64,000 nucleotides of DNA from CAZCTC01 sp964501335 (GCA_964501335.1 CAZCTC010000002.1:62001-126000), one strand, 5' to 3'; counted from the first letter of the stretch, positions 51,294 to 61,062 are shown. Program-made: numbers and translations. Notes: generated by a model from the sequence alone, not told the origin.

Positions 51294-51746
51294 TCACACG
51301 GGAATCCCTACCGGCCGCGCCTGGCCCATACGGGAGATCCTGACTCTGACAACATCCCCGACGGCCAACCCGGTAGCGCAGCGCGCCGGGATTTTAACCT
51401 CCGATCCAGGCGCTATTTCAGCTACTACCGACCCGTTTATTGAGCGCACAATGCACGAATGCACGCTCCCCACCACAGCCGGCGGGACCGTAGGGACTTT
51501 TTTTAGCCACCCCTCTCCACGGTTTATAAATCGCCCCACAATGCGCCCGGTCTGGCGCACGGCCTGAGCGGCCGCCAGGGCCTGCGCCGATCCGTTGGCC
51601 TCCAGCGCGTTGATAATTTGCGCGATCCGGTCGTCGAGTACAAATAGCCGTTCGCCTTCATCGCAATCTATCCACTGGGCCGTTACTGCCGCCCCGTCAA
51701 AAACCCGCACCTCTCCGCCAGCTCCAACTGTTGCATTCATTGCCAT
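51294..51746 (-). CDS. Last late gene: unknown tail-associated protein (150 aa)
   Basis: Start at 51746 (MAMNATVGAGGEVRVFDGA) with GAGGTG upstream, 1 nt after the preceding stop. Alpha/beta with a C-terminal beta half (VKIPARCATGLAVGDVVRVRISRMG). Position suggests a tail or lysis-related accessory. Confidence 0.5.
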   Translation of the reverse strand: MAMNATVGAGGEVRVFDGAAVTAQWIDCDEGERLFVLDDRIAQIINALEANGSAQALAAAQAVRQTGRIVGRFINRGEGWLKKVPTVPPAVVGSVHSCIVRSINGSVVAEIAPGSEVKIPARCATGLAVGDVVRVRISRMGQARPVGIPV

Positions 51747-51747
51747 A

Positions 51748-52464
51748 TCACACCTCGCAGCTCGCGGTAATTGACCGAATGTAAACCGGGTCAAAAAATG
51801 TAAACCCGCTGTATTTTTGGAAATAGATCAGCAGATACTTCGGGGTGTACGGAATAACCGACGGCTTGCTGGTATAGTAATGCCACGTCGAATCTTGGGC
51901 ATCATAAAACCCAGGGCAGGCCGACAGCCAGCGCAGGCCATAGGTACGAATGGCCGATCCAGCGTAAAAAATACCAGAATATCTCGCCGTGAACGTGTCG
52001 TCTCCGTCGTTTGTCTGTCCCTCGCAGGTTAGACCGGACAGTGCAGCCTGATCGTCGTAGGCTATTGTATAGGCCGCCACGTTCTGCGTGTGGACGATGG
52101 CAGCGATATGCAGAGCGCCTTTATGGTTGGTAGCTGATGGGGTATACTCGAATTCAATTACAATTTTTATATTTGGACCACCAACCGGGAACGGAATCAG
52201 CATGGCCGGTCCTTGCGCATCTACAGCCGACGCCGGTTTCCATCCGCGCCCGGCGACATGCGACCACGACCCACTAACCGTCCCGAGCGTCGTGGCTGGG
52301 AATGGGACATCTAAGTCTGAGAATCGCACGCCAGCCGCCTGGGCGAGAGCTTTTGTGTTGTAATTTGTGCCTGAGAAATCGAGGTAATACGATTTTCCTG
52401 GCGTCTCAATGCGTTCCAACGCCGAGACCCGTCGCTCAATTTTCAGCAGTTCTGAGTCGGTCAT
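51748..52464 (-). CDS. Distal tail / receptor-binding candidate
   Basis: 238 aa. A short N-terminal coiled coil (MTDSELLKIERRVSALERIE) for trimerisation is followed by a beta-rich domain (YYLDFSGTNYNT ... YLLIYFQKYSGFTF). Overlaps the Gp37-like gene by ATGA. Tail fibre tip is the most natural role; not proven. Confidence 0.5.
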   Translation of the reverse strand: MTDSELLKIERRVSALERIETPGKSYYLDFSGTNYNTKALAQAAGVRFSDLDVPFPATTLGTVSGSWSHVAGRGWKPASAVDAQGPAMLIPFPVGGPNIKIVIEFEYTPSATNHKGALHIAAIVHTQNVAAYTIAYDDQAALSGLTCEGQTNDGDDTFTARYSGIFYAGSAIRTYGLRWLSACPGFYDAQDSTWHYYTSKPSVIPYTPKYLLIYFQKYSGFTFFDPVYIRSITASCEV

Positions 52465-53612
52465 GCCAGCACCTCCTCAAAAGTTCCTGTGATTTTTTCG
52501 CCGCTACTATCGACGGTTATCCCTACGGCCGCGACGTGCATATCGAACGATTGCCCGAGGTATTGCGCGGTTACGCGATCACCCAGGCCCCAATGAACCC
52601 CGTAAACACAGAGCGGGTTTCCAGAGGAATCGTATGTGTCAACGCTGTCGAATGCGAACCGCGTCACTGGCTGGGCATCCTCCAGGCGGGATTTTGCGGC
52701 ACTGGCGAGGGCCGTTGATTCTGTGGCGTCGTATTGCCGGCCATCATAGAATAACTCAATCCGATTGAGCGGTGAAGCCCCGACCCGCGCCGTGTCGCCG
52801 GTCTCGATGATAATCCGCGCCGATTCCTCTCCCTGCCCACCACCGTAGGCATAGGTTGCCTCATTGTCTCGGCTGATCGACAGGCGCGGGTTTTGCATAT
52901 TGCCCAACTCCAACGAGAACCACACCGGGCCCTGGGCGCCACCCGGGTAACGATGATCCATTCCGAGCTGTGGAACGTTCGTGATGAACGTGCAAGTTGA
53001 ACCGTCTCCCGTTGGGACCATATCGAAATACACAGCCGTGGCCGGCGTGTTGCGGCTCGACTCGCTGATCTCGCGCAGGGTTTGGAATAAGGGCTGCCAG
53101 GCGCAGCCCTTGGAAATTGATGTGCCGGCGCTGCGGTTTGCCTCGACGGTAACGATGGACATCTGGCGCGCCGTTGCGGCCAGGCTGCCCAAGTTTTCCC
53201 TGACGAGAGCTTTCATAACATCGTCAGCATACCCTGTTTTGGTTGTGTATGCGGTTCCCGCTGCATACGCGACAATCCGCCGCATCAGGAGATGGTTGTA
53301 GTCAGCTCCGCGCAGGAACAACCGTTCCTGGTTCCCGCTGGTTTTGCGCTCCCAGCTCCGTGCCAGGCCGGCGAACGCGATACCCTGGCGGCGACCAGCC
53401 GGCCGCCGCCACGCTACCACACGCCAGTCGGTGAAATCCGGGTAATCATGGGCCGGCAACGCCGATTCAGCCAGTTCGATCTCGAATGAGCCGACCGTTC
53501 CAATGCGGCGGGCGAATTGTAGTTTTACCCACATTTCAGGAGTTAACAGCTTTACCCGCGCTCCTGATGCATCATGGAGCCAGAGTTCATAGTCCGCATT
53601 GCGCGTGTACAT
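52461..53612 (-). CDS. Siphovirus Gp37-like tail protein (Tal-type)
   Basis: 383 aa. YELWLHDASGARVKLLTPEMWVKLQFARRIGTVGSFEIEL is the pattern of the ReqiPepy6 Gp37-like family found at tail tips, usually next to Dit. Start shares the A of the Dit stop (TAATG). Confidence 0.7.
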   Translation of the reverse strand: MYTRNADYELWLHDASGARVKLLTPEMWVKLQFARRIGTVGSFEIELAESALPAHDYPDFTDWRVVAWRRPAGRRQGIAFAGLARSWERKTSGNQERLFLRGADYNHLLMRRIVAYAAGTAYTTKTGYADDVMKALVRENLGSLAATARQMSIVTVEANRSAGTSISKGCAWQPLFQTLREISESSRNTPATAVYFDMVPTGDGSTCTFITNVPQLGMDHRYPGGAQGPVWFSLELGNMQNPRLSISRDNEATYAYGGGQGEESARIIIETGDTARVGASPLNRIELFYDGRQYDATESTALASAAKSRLEDAQPVTRFAFDSVDTYDSSGNPLCVYGVHWGLGDRVTAQYLGQSFDMHVAAVGITVDSSGEKITGTFEEVLA

Positions 53613-55489
53613 TACCCCACCGCCCCGTCAACGGTCAGGTAGGCGTTTTTCCAGGATGCCGTCACCGCAGTATTGGCGGTGTAGTTCAACGCCAGGATCG
53701 AGATTTTATTATTCCCGCTCCCGACAATGGGGGCCGGTAGCAGTGACCATGTCCCCAGGTCGGAACCGGGGAGCAGGAATTGAATTCGGTTTCCGCCCCA
53801 GCTGCTGGTGATGGTTTTCACTCCGGGGGTGAGGTCAATTGTCACAACCTCACCGGCCTGGATCGGCATGTCGTCGAACAGTAGCCGCTGCCCGCTGTAC
53901 TCGTTTTTTATCGAGCGAAGGTTGCATGGTCCGGTGATGGCAAACACGGGATAGGCGTCAATCTCGCCGGCATTCTGGGCGGTGGTCACCTCTGGGAATT
54001 CTGCATTCCCCGACCCGTCGAATCCGATATACATATCGGTGCGAATCGCCGAAACGAATTTACTCGCTACCGCATTGACGGTAGTCGGCCCAGGGGATCC
54101 AGGGAAATCGAACGGATACCGCACCCAGCGGGCGCCGTCCCACAGCGCCGCCCGATCCCACGATGACAGGTATTGCGCGCCAGCCTGGAGATATCCATCA
54201 GGTACCGCGTTGATTGCATAGACGGTCGAGAGAGAGCCGGTTAACAACGTAGACCAGCGCACGCCGTTCCATTTTGCAATGTAGCTCGTGGCCGTTGCCG
54301 CCGTGCCGGATGTGGCAAATTCTCCGGCCACATAGAGCGACCCGTCCGTATTGATGGCGATATCCCAAACTGTGGCGCTGCATCCGCCGTCCATTGCCAC
54401 CCAACCAGAACCGTTCCAGTAGGCAATGTAGTTAACTGTCGTCCCGCCTGCCGTGGTGAATGAACCGCCAGCATACAGCCGACTGGTAGCTGCATCGTAA
54501 ACCAATTTACGACAGGTCCCATTGAGGCCCGTCCCGAGGGCCGACCAAACGCCGCCGGAATAGCGCGCTACCCGCGTGCAGGCCACGCCGCCAATCGTTG
54601 TAAAACTTCCCCCGACGTAGATATCCCCATTGGGAGCAATCGCCGAGCAGTAACACGCAGCATCCGGAGCCCCGAATGCCGCCCATGTATTCGTGAGCGG
54701 GCTCCATACGGCGCTGTATGAGATGGCGGCCCCGTCCATGGTGGCGAAATCTCCCTGGGCATACACATTCCCGGCCGCATCCTCGGACATTTCCCACACG
54801 GTTGAATTTGCCCCCACACCAGTGCCCATGGCCGACCAGCCGAGAGCCGATGGAGTATAGCGGGCCACGCGCACATAAGCGGACCCGCCGGCGGTGGTGA
54901 ACTCGCCGCCGACAAAAACCTCCTCAGATACCCTCGACGGGAGGATCACATGGGGAATGTTGTTGAGGCCATTATTCATATTGATCCAGTCGCCATTGAT
55001 GCGGCCGGCGATATAGTTGACCGTGCGCTTGTCGTGGTAATTCATGCTCTGGGACGTGGTGGAGGTGGAATACCACAGCGGATCATAAGCGATTAGCCGA
55101 ATACCGGAGCGCCGGGTGAATCCACCGGCGCTCGCCGTAATATCTCCCAGGAAATAACACCGCAGGTCGGCCGAGTTGGTCCCGTCGTTGTAGCGCAACG
55201 TGAGCGGCTGGAGTGTGGCGGTACGATTCCAGCGCACGGCCGGCCACACGTAGGTTTTTAGCGCGGTATGCAGTGCGTGCAACGTGCTCCCCTCGGAGTG
55301 CTCCGTGATGGTGACGATCCTGGGTTTCATGTAAATCGCATCCAGGACACCTCCGGACTGGAGCGGAATTGTGCGCGAGTAGTGCGCCAGTTCCGGATAT
55401 CCATCGGCCTCGAAAACCTCGACGCTCACATCAGTGCCGTCGAGTGCGAACGTTACCCCGTCAGGGGTAATGATTGAGTGGGTAGCCAT
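53612..55489 (-). CDS. Distal tail protein (Dit) with inserted beta-propeller
   Basis: 625 aa. The N-terminal ~160 residues (VTFALDGTDVSVEVFEADGYPELAHYSR ... RRSGIRLIAYDPLWY) are the Dit ring domain. Residues ~190-470 hold about six blades of a propeller with VYVGGSFTTIGG, RVARYSGGVWSALG and similar repeats. The C-terminal ~120 residues (CNLRSIKNEYSGQRLLFDDMPIQAGEVVTIDL) return to the Dit-like beta sandwich. The propeller is therefore an insertion, probably a receptor-binding module at the tail tip. GGAGG precedes the start. Confidence 0.75.
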   Translation of the reverse strand: MATHSIITPDGVTFALDGTDVSVEVFEADGYPELAHYSRTIPLQSGGVLDAIYMKPRIVTITEHSEGSTLHALHTALKTYVWPAVRWNRTATLQPLTLRYNDGTNSADLRCYFLGDITASAGGFTRRSGIRLIAYDPLWYSTSTTSQSMNYHDKRTVNYIAGRINGDWINMNNGLNNIPHVILPSRVSEEVFVGGEFTTAGGSAYVRVARYTPSALGWSAMGTGVGANSTVWEMSEDAAGNVYAQGDFATMDGAAISYSAVWSPLTNTWAAFGAPDAACYCSAIAPNGDIYVGGSFTTIGGVACTRVARYSGGVWSALGTGLNGTCRKLVYDAATSRLYAGGSFTTAGGTTVNYIAYWNGSGWVAMDGGCSATVWDIAINTDGSLYVAGEFATSGTAATATSYIAKWNGVRWSTLLTGSLSTVYAINAVPDGYLQAGAQYLSSWDRAALWDGARWVRYPFDFPGSPGPTTVNAVASKFVSAIRTDMYIGFDGSGNAEFPEVTTAQNAGEIDAYPVFAITGPCNLRSIKNEYSGQRLLFDDMPIQAGEVVTIDLTPGVKTITSSWGGNRIQFLLPGSDLGTWSLLPAPIVGSGNNKISILALNYTANTAVTASWKNAYLTVDGAVG

Positions 55490-55495
55490 GATGAC

Positions 55496-57610
55496 CTATC
55501 CTCCGTTCATGGTTCTGAGCAGATTGAAATACACCGGCGCTTCGGAAGCGTTTGACATCCCATTGACCGTCATGTTGTAGTTGTTAGTGATCTGGCGGGT
55601 TTCCGAAGCGTTGTAAACCCGCGCCCCCGCCGGCAACTGGACGATTTCCGGTCCCTGCTCACCGACCAGGGCCGCTCCGGCTCGATCCGTTACCCCGCCG
55701 TTGGCGTAGGCGATGGGCCCCTGCCCTTTTGTGGGGAGATTGACGGGCGGTTGCTGGATGTCCCACTCCACCGCTATTTTTATATCGGTGGGGATATCGG
55801 CGGCCGCCTTGGCGATGCCGGTCAGCAACTGGGCGGCCGTGTCGGCGCTGCCGGTTTTGTTGAACGCCTCGATGGAGGCATTGACGCCTCGCATCGCGGC
55901 CGCTGTCTGCTGGTCGATTAACCCCATTTTCTCAGCCACAGTTGTGGCGAGTTCGAGTTCGCTCTCGGTGAGACCGTCAACAGACAATCGCGCCATCATC
56001 ATCTCATACACGATTTTATTCATTGCCGCCGTGTGGGCGGCTTCAGTTTCCGCCATTTTGGCATTCAGCAGGTCAAGCTCGCCACGGGTCTCGGCGATCC
56101 GTTTCGAGTTATCCACATATGTCGTCACGGCCTGACCGGCCCCGTTTATTTTCCCCTGGAGATCCTCGATTCTCACCCCGAGCTGGGCCTGTTTAAGGGC
56201 GTTGTCGGCTGATGTCTCCGAGAGTTGGCGCTGAGCATCCGCAAGCTGTAAATTAGCGAGGTTAAGTTCAGCCGCCGTTAACGAGCTTTTTGATTGCGTC
56301 GTGACAACGGCACCCTGAGAGCGCTCAAGCCGCTGCAACTCCGCGTCGAGTTCGGCGGCTTTCGCTTTCATCTCGTCCATGTTATTGATGTAGTCGCGAT
56401 TTTCCTTCCCGACCGCCCCAGCAATGGCGGTTTTTAAATCATTGACGGCCGTTTTACTGGCCTCAATGGCCTGGGCAGTGTCATCGACAGCCACGGCCGC
56501 TTTCTGGGCCGAGGCTCCAACGTCGTTGTACCCCTGCGATGCAGCAGCCAGGCCCTTCTGTAGGGCCTCGAAATCGGTGCGGCTCATCGTCTCACCGACC
56601 CCCACGCCAAGGGCTATGGCGGCGTCAACCGAGTTGTTGTATTTAAGCCAAAAATTGGCGGTCTCCTGGGCGGTCATTCCCTGGGCCCGCAGGACTGGCT
56701 CGATTGCCTTCTGAATGTCGCCCAGCCGACCGGCCTGTACCTGGGCCTCATACTGCGTCCGCGCATACTGTTCCCAGCTCGTGCCAGCCTGGACTGCCGC
56801 CTGCGTGTTCTGGGCCAGAGAATCATCCACCCGCTGATTGAACGTCAGCAGCTGGTACAGGCCCTCAGCTGCCGGAGATAGCGCGTCAGAGGCCAGTTTC
56901 GCCAGCTCTGTTTTCAGGTTGGCGATCGCCGCACCGGAACGGTCAAACGACTGCACCGTCCCGGTGCCGGCCTCGCCCAAACGGTCAAGGGACTGCTGCC
57001 CCTGTTCCATCACGGCCTGGGTGAATGCAGCCTCCCGGCTCAGGCCCTGATGGGCCGCTTGCAGTTCCTCGATCCGGGCGCGCACGCGACCAGAGCTGAT
57101 TCCGTAATTGTCCAATCTGGGAATGGACTGATTTGCCAGCAGCGCCGCGAAATCGGAAATGCGGCCGCTCACGTCCTGCTGGGAATCGCCGAGCCGCACG
57201 GCCATCTCAATCATCCGCGCGGCTTCCTGTTGATTCTCTACGAGGCCCATAGACAATAACTTCGACGCGGCGGCCGTGGCGGTCACGTTGTCTACTGTGT
57301 ATCCTGAAGCCTCACCAATCGCTCTGAGATAGCTTGCGGCCTGATCGGCTCCGCCGGCAAGCGCCGCGAGTTTCTGCTCTCCGGCCTGGGCCTGGGCTCC
57401 CAGTTTGCCGAGCTCCACAGCTGCCTGGACAATTTCAGTTACAGCCAACGCCGCGAATGCGGCTTTTGCTGATGATGCGAAATCAGCCAGGCTCCCGCCT
57501 GACTTTTTTCCCTCATCGCCCAGTTTGCGCAGGTCATCGGCCGCGGATTTTGCACCCGGGCCGGCCTGATTTTTTACTCGTACAACTGCATCAAGAGCTA
57601 CTTCGCTCAT
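55496..57610 (-). CDS. Tape measure protein
   Basis: 704 aa, which would set a tail of roughly 100 nm at 0.15 nm per residue. Ala-rich helical N-terminus (VKNQAGPGAKSAADDLRKLGDEGKKSGGSL), a long helical middle, and the usual C-terminus GPIAYANGGVTDRAGAALVGEQGPEIVQLPAGARV. Starts with an ATGA overlap with the frameshifted chaperone frame. Confidence 0.9.
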   Translation of the reverse strand: MSEVALDAVVRVKNQAGPGAKSAADDLRKLGDEGKKSGGSLADFASSAKAAFAALAVTEIVQAAVELGKLGAQAQAGEQKLAALAGGADQAASYLRAIGEASGYTVDNVTATAAASKLLSMGLVENQQEAARMIEMAVRLGDSQQDVSGRISDFAALLANQSIPRLDNYGISSGRVRARIEELQAAHQGLSREAAFTQAVMEQGQQSLDRLGEAGTGTVQSFDRSGAAIANLKTELAKLASDALSPAAEGLYQLLTFNQRVDDSLAQNTQAAVQAGTSWEQYARTQYEAQVQAGRLGDIQKAIEPVLRAQGMTAQETANFWLKYNNSVDAAIALGVGVGETMSRTDFEALQKGLAAASQGYNDVGASAQKAAVAVDDTAQAIEASKTAVNDLKTAIAGAVGKENRDYINNMDEMKAKAAELDAELQRLERSQGAVVTTQSKSSLTAAELNLANLQLADAQRQLSETSADNALKQAQLGVRIEDLQGKINGAGQAVTTYVDNSKRIAETRGELDLLNAKMAETEAAHTAAMNKIVYEMMMARLSVDGLTESELELATTVAEKMGLIDQQTAAAMRGVNASIEAFNKTGSADTAAQLLTGIAKAAADIPTDIKIAVEWDIQQPPVNLPTKGQGPIAYANGGVTDRAGAALVGEQGPEIVQLPAGARVYNASETRQITNNYNMTVNGMSNASEAPVYFNLLRTMNGG

Positions 57611-58136
57611 TTGTTGCTATTCCTAATCTCGCTGAACTGGCGTTCGTATCGTTGCCAGGTTTCCAGGTCGAGCAGGTCATCCTCTGGAATCTGCTCCACA
57701 TCCCACGGCGTAAAAAACTGACCGCCGAGAATCTGATTTACACGCTGAGCGAGCAAAACATTAAAAATAAATTCCGGCGGTGCGCTTTTGCGGCCCCCAG
57801 CAACCCAGGCTAAGAGCCGCTGCTCACGTTTTTTCGGCGAATCTCCCGATATTTCCCAATGATCTCAAACGAGCGATCAACAAGCCAGACGCCCAGCTCG
57901 CCGGATTCGATGAGCGCACGGGCTTCCTCTTCGGAACAGTTCCACAGTTTTGACATGAACTGCGGCTGCTGCTCGGGAGTCGAGATTTTGAATTCGTTCA
58001 GCCATTGAGATGATGGGTTGAGCCAAATCTCAACATAGTTACCCTCAAGTTCTTTGTGAAATTCTGATAACTGCAACGTCTCGCGCAGTTCCGGAATGTT
58101 CGCTTTCCCGTTTTGAATGAAATTTAGTTTCGCCAT
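57607..58136 (-). CDS. Tail assembly chaperone GT fusion (programmed -1 frameshift)
   Basis: Read as complement of 57828-58136 joined to 57607-57828, with base 57828 read twice. The gpG frame reaches the slippery A_AAA_AAC (57828-57834 on the minus strand), shifts back one base and continues for 73 codons (REQRLLAWVAGG ... FTPWDVEQIPEDDLLDLETWQRY) to a stop that overlaps the tape-measure ATG. This is the conserved siphovirus G/GT arrangement needed to load the tape measure during tail assembly. 176 aa in total. Confidence 0.85.
57810..58136 (-). CDS. Tail assembly chaperone G (unshifted product)
   Basis: 108 aa. MAKLNFIQNGKANIPELRETLQLSEFHKEL ... ALIESGELGVWLVDRSFEIIGKYREIRRKN. Ends at TAG 57810 if no frameshift occurs. 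Lies directly after the major tail protein, the standard place. Confidence 0.85.
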   Translation of the reverse strand: MAKLNFIQNGKANIPELRETLQLSEFHKELEGNYVEIWLNPSSQWLNEFKISTPEQQPQFMSKLWNCSEEEARALIESGELGVWLVDRSFEIIGKYREIRRKNVSSGS

Positions 58137-58144
58137 ATGTCCTC

Positions 58145-59149
58145 CTACGGCAGCGTAGCCAGTTCGTTGACGACTGTGATATACCCTTGAGTATCAGGGT
58201 TCGGGGTCGTGTCAATAACACCGTAGGCCGTTCCGGTCACGATATCATTGCCGTCTTTCTCTCCGATTTTGTCGAATTTCTTCCAAACGACTGGAAGGGC
58301 GATAATGAGGGTTTTGTACGAATACGTTGTTCCAGGAGTGGCGACCGCCGATCCCTCAAAAATGATCTTAATAGCTCGCAGCGCTTCCGATCTCCACTTC
58401 GCTTTTTCGGCGATGCTGGTGGCGTCATGCTCGAACGTGAGCTGTAACTCGATCTCCGGTTTTATTTGTTTGGTGAACGAAAAGTACAGCTGCCCTCCAT
58501 CAGTGAAAACAGCCAGCCGCCCGGTTTTGACTTTTACGCTCATTTGGATAAGGGTGTTAGATTTTAGAGTTCCCCCAAGGCCGGCCCACGTATCATCGAT
58601 ATATAGCTTACCTTTTCCAAACAGAATCTCTTCTACCGCCGGAACACTCAATCCGGCAGTGAATGCCGCAGGCTCAACTGTTCTCCCGAGCAGGCTTGCG
58701 CTCATCATCAAAGACGCGCCGGCCTCTCCGGAAATCTCGAATTCATCAACATACATGTAATGAGATTCTTCGACTCCCGCGTCATCGCCGCACTCTACAG
58801 TTAATGTATCGAACGTGTTTTGGGCTCCGGTTGAAAAGTCGTGCTGACGAATGTAGTCTGTCCCTGCGCCATCCTGCACTCCAGCCTGACGCTCTACTCC
58901 GCAGTTGAGAATGTACGGAAGTTGTTCGAATGTTGCCTCTATCGGTTCAAGTGGCAAAGCGGAACCGAGCTTCGAGACATACGTGCGATTTGTTCTCCCG
59001 AGCAAGCCGACATCTTCCTCGACGAAAACAACTTCACGAGTATCTTCGAGCGTTCCCATGCCGCGCCAGATAGTCGTACACGGCAAATCAGTTCCGGCGA
59101 CTGCCTCCGTTGCGAGCTGAATTTTTCGTAAGGCTTTAATACCTGCCAT
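58145..59149 (-). CDS. Major tail tube protein
   Basis: 334 aa. AGIKALRKIQLATEAVAGTDLPCTTIWRGMGTLEDTREVVFVEEDVG is typical of siphovirus tail tube subunits, and the beta-rich body has the position between terminator and chaperone. Larger than the minimal tube (about 200 aa), so an extra surface domain is likely. Confidence 0.75.
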   Translation of the reverse strand: MAGIKALRKIQLATEAVAGTDLPCTTIWRGMGTLEDTREVVFVEEDVGLLGRTNRTYVSKLGSALPLEPIEATFEQLPYILNCGVERQAGVQDGAGTDYIRQHDFSTGAQNTFDTLTVECGDDAGVEESHYMYVDEFEISGEAGASLMMSASLLGRTVEPAAFTAGLSVPAVEEILFGKGKLYIDDTWAGLGGTLKSNTLIQMSVKVKTGRLAVFTDGGQLYFSFTKQIKPEIELQLTFEHDATSIAEKAKWRSEALRAIKIIFEGSAVATPGTTYSYKTLIIALPVVWKKFDKIGEKDGNDIVTGTAYGVIDTTPNPDTQGYITVVNELATLP

Positions 59150-59157
59150 ATTTACCT

Positions 59158-59583
59158 CTAAATGTTGTTGTGAATTTTCACGGTCACACGGAACGCATAA
59201 CCGATTGTTGGCGTTTTATCATTCCACCCAAGAGCCACGAGCCCGGAATGATTGATCGGGGCCTGGATGGTATCAATTGTGCCGCCCCACGTGGGATCAG
59301 CCATAATCTTCTCCGCTACAGGCTCAAAGTAAGTCCGCAACTTGGTAACGTCGCGGGGGAGGTCCTTGCGGGCCACATGTAACTCGATGATGACCTGGTG
59401 CAAGCCCTTGTATTGCCCAGCCGGGTCACCATACCAGAACTCTCCCGGTCCCTCGTAGGCGACAACGTATGGATAAGCGTTCATGTCGTTCGGCGGTTCA
59501 TTGGGAGCCGCCCGGATGCCGCTGATTGTGCGGATCTGCCCCTGAATCCATTCAATGGCGTCCCCTAACGGATGCGCGGTCAT
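59158..59583 (-). CDS. Tail terminator / completion protein
   Basis: 141 aa. AIEWIQGQIRTISGIRAAPNEPPNDMNAYPYVVAYEGPGEF ... YKGLHQVIIELHVARKDLPRDVTKLRTYFEP has the U-like terminator pattern and occupies the right slot before the tail tube gene. Overlaps the HK97-gp10-like gene by ATGA. Confidence 0.65.
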   Translation of the reverse strand: MTAHPLGDAIEWIQGQIRTISGIRAAPNEPPNDMNAYPYVVAYEGPGEFWYGDPAGQYKGLHQVIIELHVARKDLPRDVTKLRTYFEPVAEKIMADPTWGGTIDTIQAPINHSGLVALGWNDKTPTIGYAFRVTVKIHNNI

Positions 59584-60080
59584 TGTTTACCCCACCACGC
59601 GATCATACGATTGGCCATTTTTCTGAATTCAGCAGTCACGCGCTGGCGTTTTGACTCGACAGCGCCGCGCAGGAATTTACGAGGAGCCAGGCCGCCGCGC
59701 CGATAAATCGCCCGCGCCACGATAAACCCATTCGGGAACCCGTGCCGTTGCGCCCAATCATCCAGGGCCGCCGGCGGCGGAAAGTGCCGGGAATGTTTCG
59801 AGTCTGGAGCCTCGCTGAGTAGCCCGGTACCATATTCCATGGGCCGAGCGGCGCGGTTATAGTTCAGAATGTGCCCGGTATAACCGGAAACGCTGGTCGT
59901 GAAATCGTTAGCCAGTCCACCGGTGTCTTTTGGGGCACGTTGCTGGGCCTCCCGTGCGATGATGCCGGTGGCCGTAGTGAGAAACGTCCGGATCTCGGGA
60001 TCAATGACCTGACGTTCCATTCCGTTCAGTTTTGACAGCAATTTATCCAGCCCATTGATGGTAATTTCAGCGTCAGCCAT
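59580..60080 (-). CDS. HK97 gp10-like head-tail protein
   Basis: 166 aa. LDKLLSKLNGMERQVIDPEIRTFLTTATGIIAREAQQRAPKDTGGLANDFTTSV matches the HK97-gp10/putative tail-component pattern ('A...AP..TG.L..S'). Contains a Pro/Arg-rich insertion before the C-terminus. Confidence 0.75.
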   Translation of the reverse strand: MADAEITINGLDKLLSKLNGMERQVIDPEIRTFLTTATGIIAREAQQRAPKDTGGLANDFTTSVSGYTGHILNYNRAARPMEYGTGLLSEAPDSKHSRHFPPPAALDDWAQRHGFPNGFIVARAIYRRGGLAPRKFLRGAVESKRQRVTAEFRKMANRMIAWWGKQ

Positions 60081-60082
60081 AG

Positions 60083-60685
60083 CTATATCCTCCGCACGAA
60101 CGGTTCCAGCATGGCCTGGACATCTGGGTCCAGACCAGGAATCAGCCGCAACTGACCGCCGGCCTGATTGCTGCCAGCGATCCCGAACGGGGAATCCTTC
60201 CGGTTGAAAATCCGCTGACTCTGCAACAAACAGGCCTGGTTAATCATCGCCGGCGATGCGCTGGCATACCCGAATTTGCCCACGATTTTAACCCCTCGGT
60301 TGATGAACGCCGGGAACAAATACGCGCCATTCTCGGAAACCGCAATCAACGTGTAGGGTCCGCCGTTCAGCACGGCATTGGCCGGCAGTAGATCGTAGTC
60401 GGCCGTGGTCCAGGTATCCTCAAAGGCCCGATCTCCGTCACCGTCCGTGGCCAATGTGGTGATACTGATAATGTCATCGTTTGGAAATAGCTCGACCTCG
60501 GACTGGGCAGTATAGTAGCGCGTCTCATCTGCCACCGTGGTATAAAACCGACGGTTGCAATAACTGTCAATCCAGCGAGAAACCGAGGTTATCACAGCCT
60601 CGATGATGGAATCGTCAGTGCTATCGGTGATATCCATGCGGGCCTTCGCCTCATTCGGAGTGCAGTAGCCGTTAGTGATGGGCAT
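60083..60685 (-). CDS. Head-tail connector (gp6-like)
   Basis: 200 aa. PNEAKARMDITDSTDDSIIEAVITSVSRWIDSYCNRRFYTTVADETRYY is the clear gp6/adaptor pattern (helical ring protein under the portal). Located between head decoration and gp10-like genes. Confidence 0.8.
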   Translation of the reverse strand: MPITNGYCTPNEAKARMDITDSTDDSIIEAVITSVSRWIDSYCNRRFYTTVADETRYYTAQSEVELFPNDDIISITTLATDGDGDRAFEDTWTTADYDLLPANAVLNGGPYTLIAVSENGAYLFPAFINRGVKIVGKFGYASASPAMINQACLLQSQRIFNRKDSPFGIAGSNQAGGQLRLIPGLDPDVQAMLEPFVRRI

Positions 60686-60687
60686 GG

Positions 60688-61053
60688 TTACCTCACGAAC
60701 AGATAAATCGTTCCAGATTTTGCGTTCCCGGCATTTGTCACGCCGAGAGTTAATTTCGATTCCACGCAGGCCGTCATATTGGCGGCCAGTTTATAGACTG
60801 GCGCGGCGTTGCTGAGATTTGCGCCCTGGCCTGCCAGGACATCATTGCCGTCGCTATCTACGATCGTCACGTCGTATTGATCCGTGGGTTGATCCGCCCC
60901 GGACCCCGGAACGAACACGGCGCCCACAATCTGCCCGGTCAGGTAGTTCGTCGTTGTGCCATCGGCGGCCCCTCCGGCGCTGCTGACCCAGGCGAATTTT
61001 ATTTTTTGAACGCTGCTGTGCATAACTTCAGTCGTTGTTACTGTTCCTGCCAT
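60688..61053 (-). CDS. Small beta-rich head-associated protein
   Basis: 121 aa. MAGTVTTTEVMHSSVQKIKFAWVSSAGGAADGTTTNYLTGQIV ... SGTIYLFVR. Common in phages between capsid and connector genes; probably capsid- or connector-associated. Specific role unknown. Confidence 0.6.
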   Translation of the reverse strand: MAGTVTTTEVMHSSVQKIKFAWVSSAGGAADGTTTNYLTGQIVGAVFVPGSGADQPTDQYDVTIVDSDGNDVLAGQGANLSNAAPVYKLAANMTACVESKLTLGVTNAGNAKSGTIYLFVR

Positions 61054-61062
61054 ACCGCCCCC

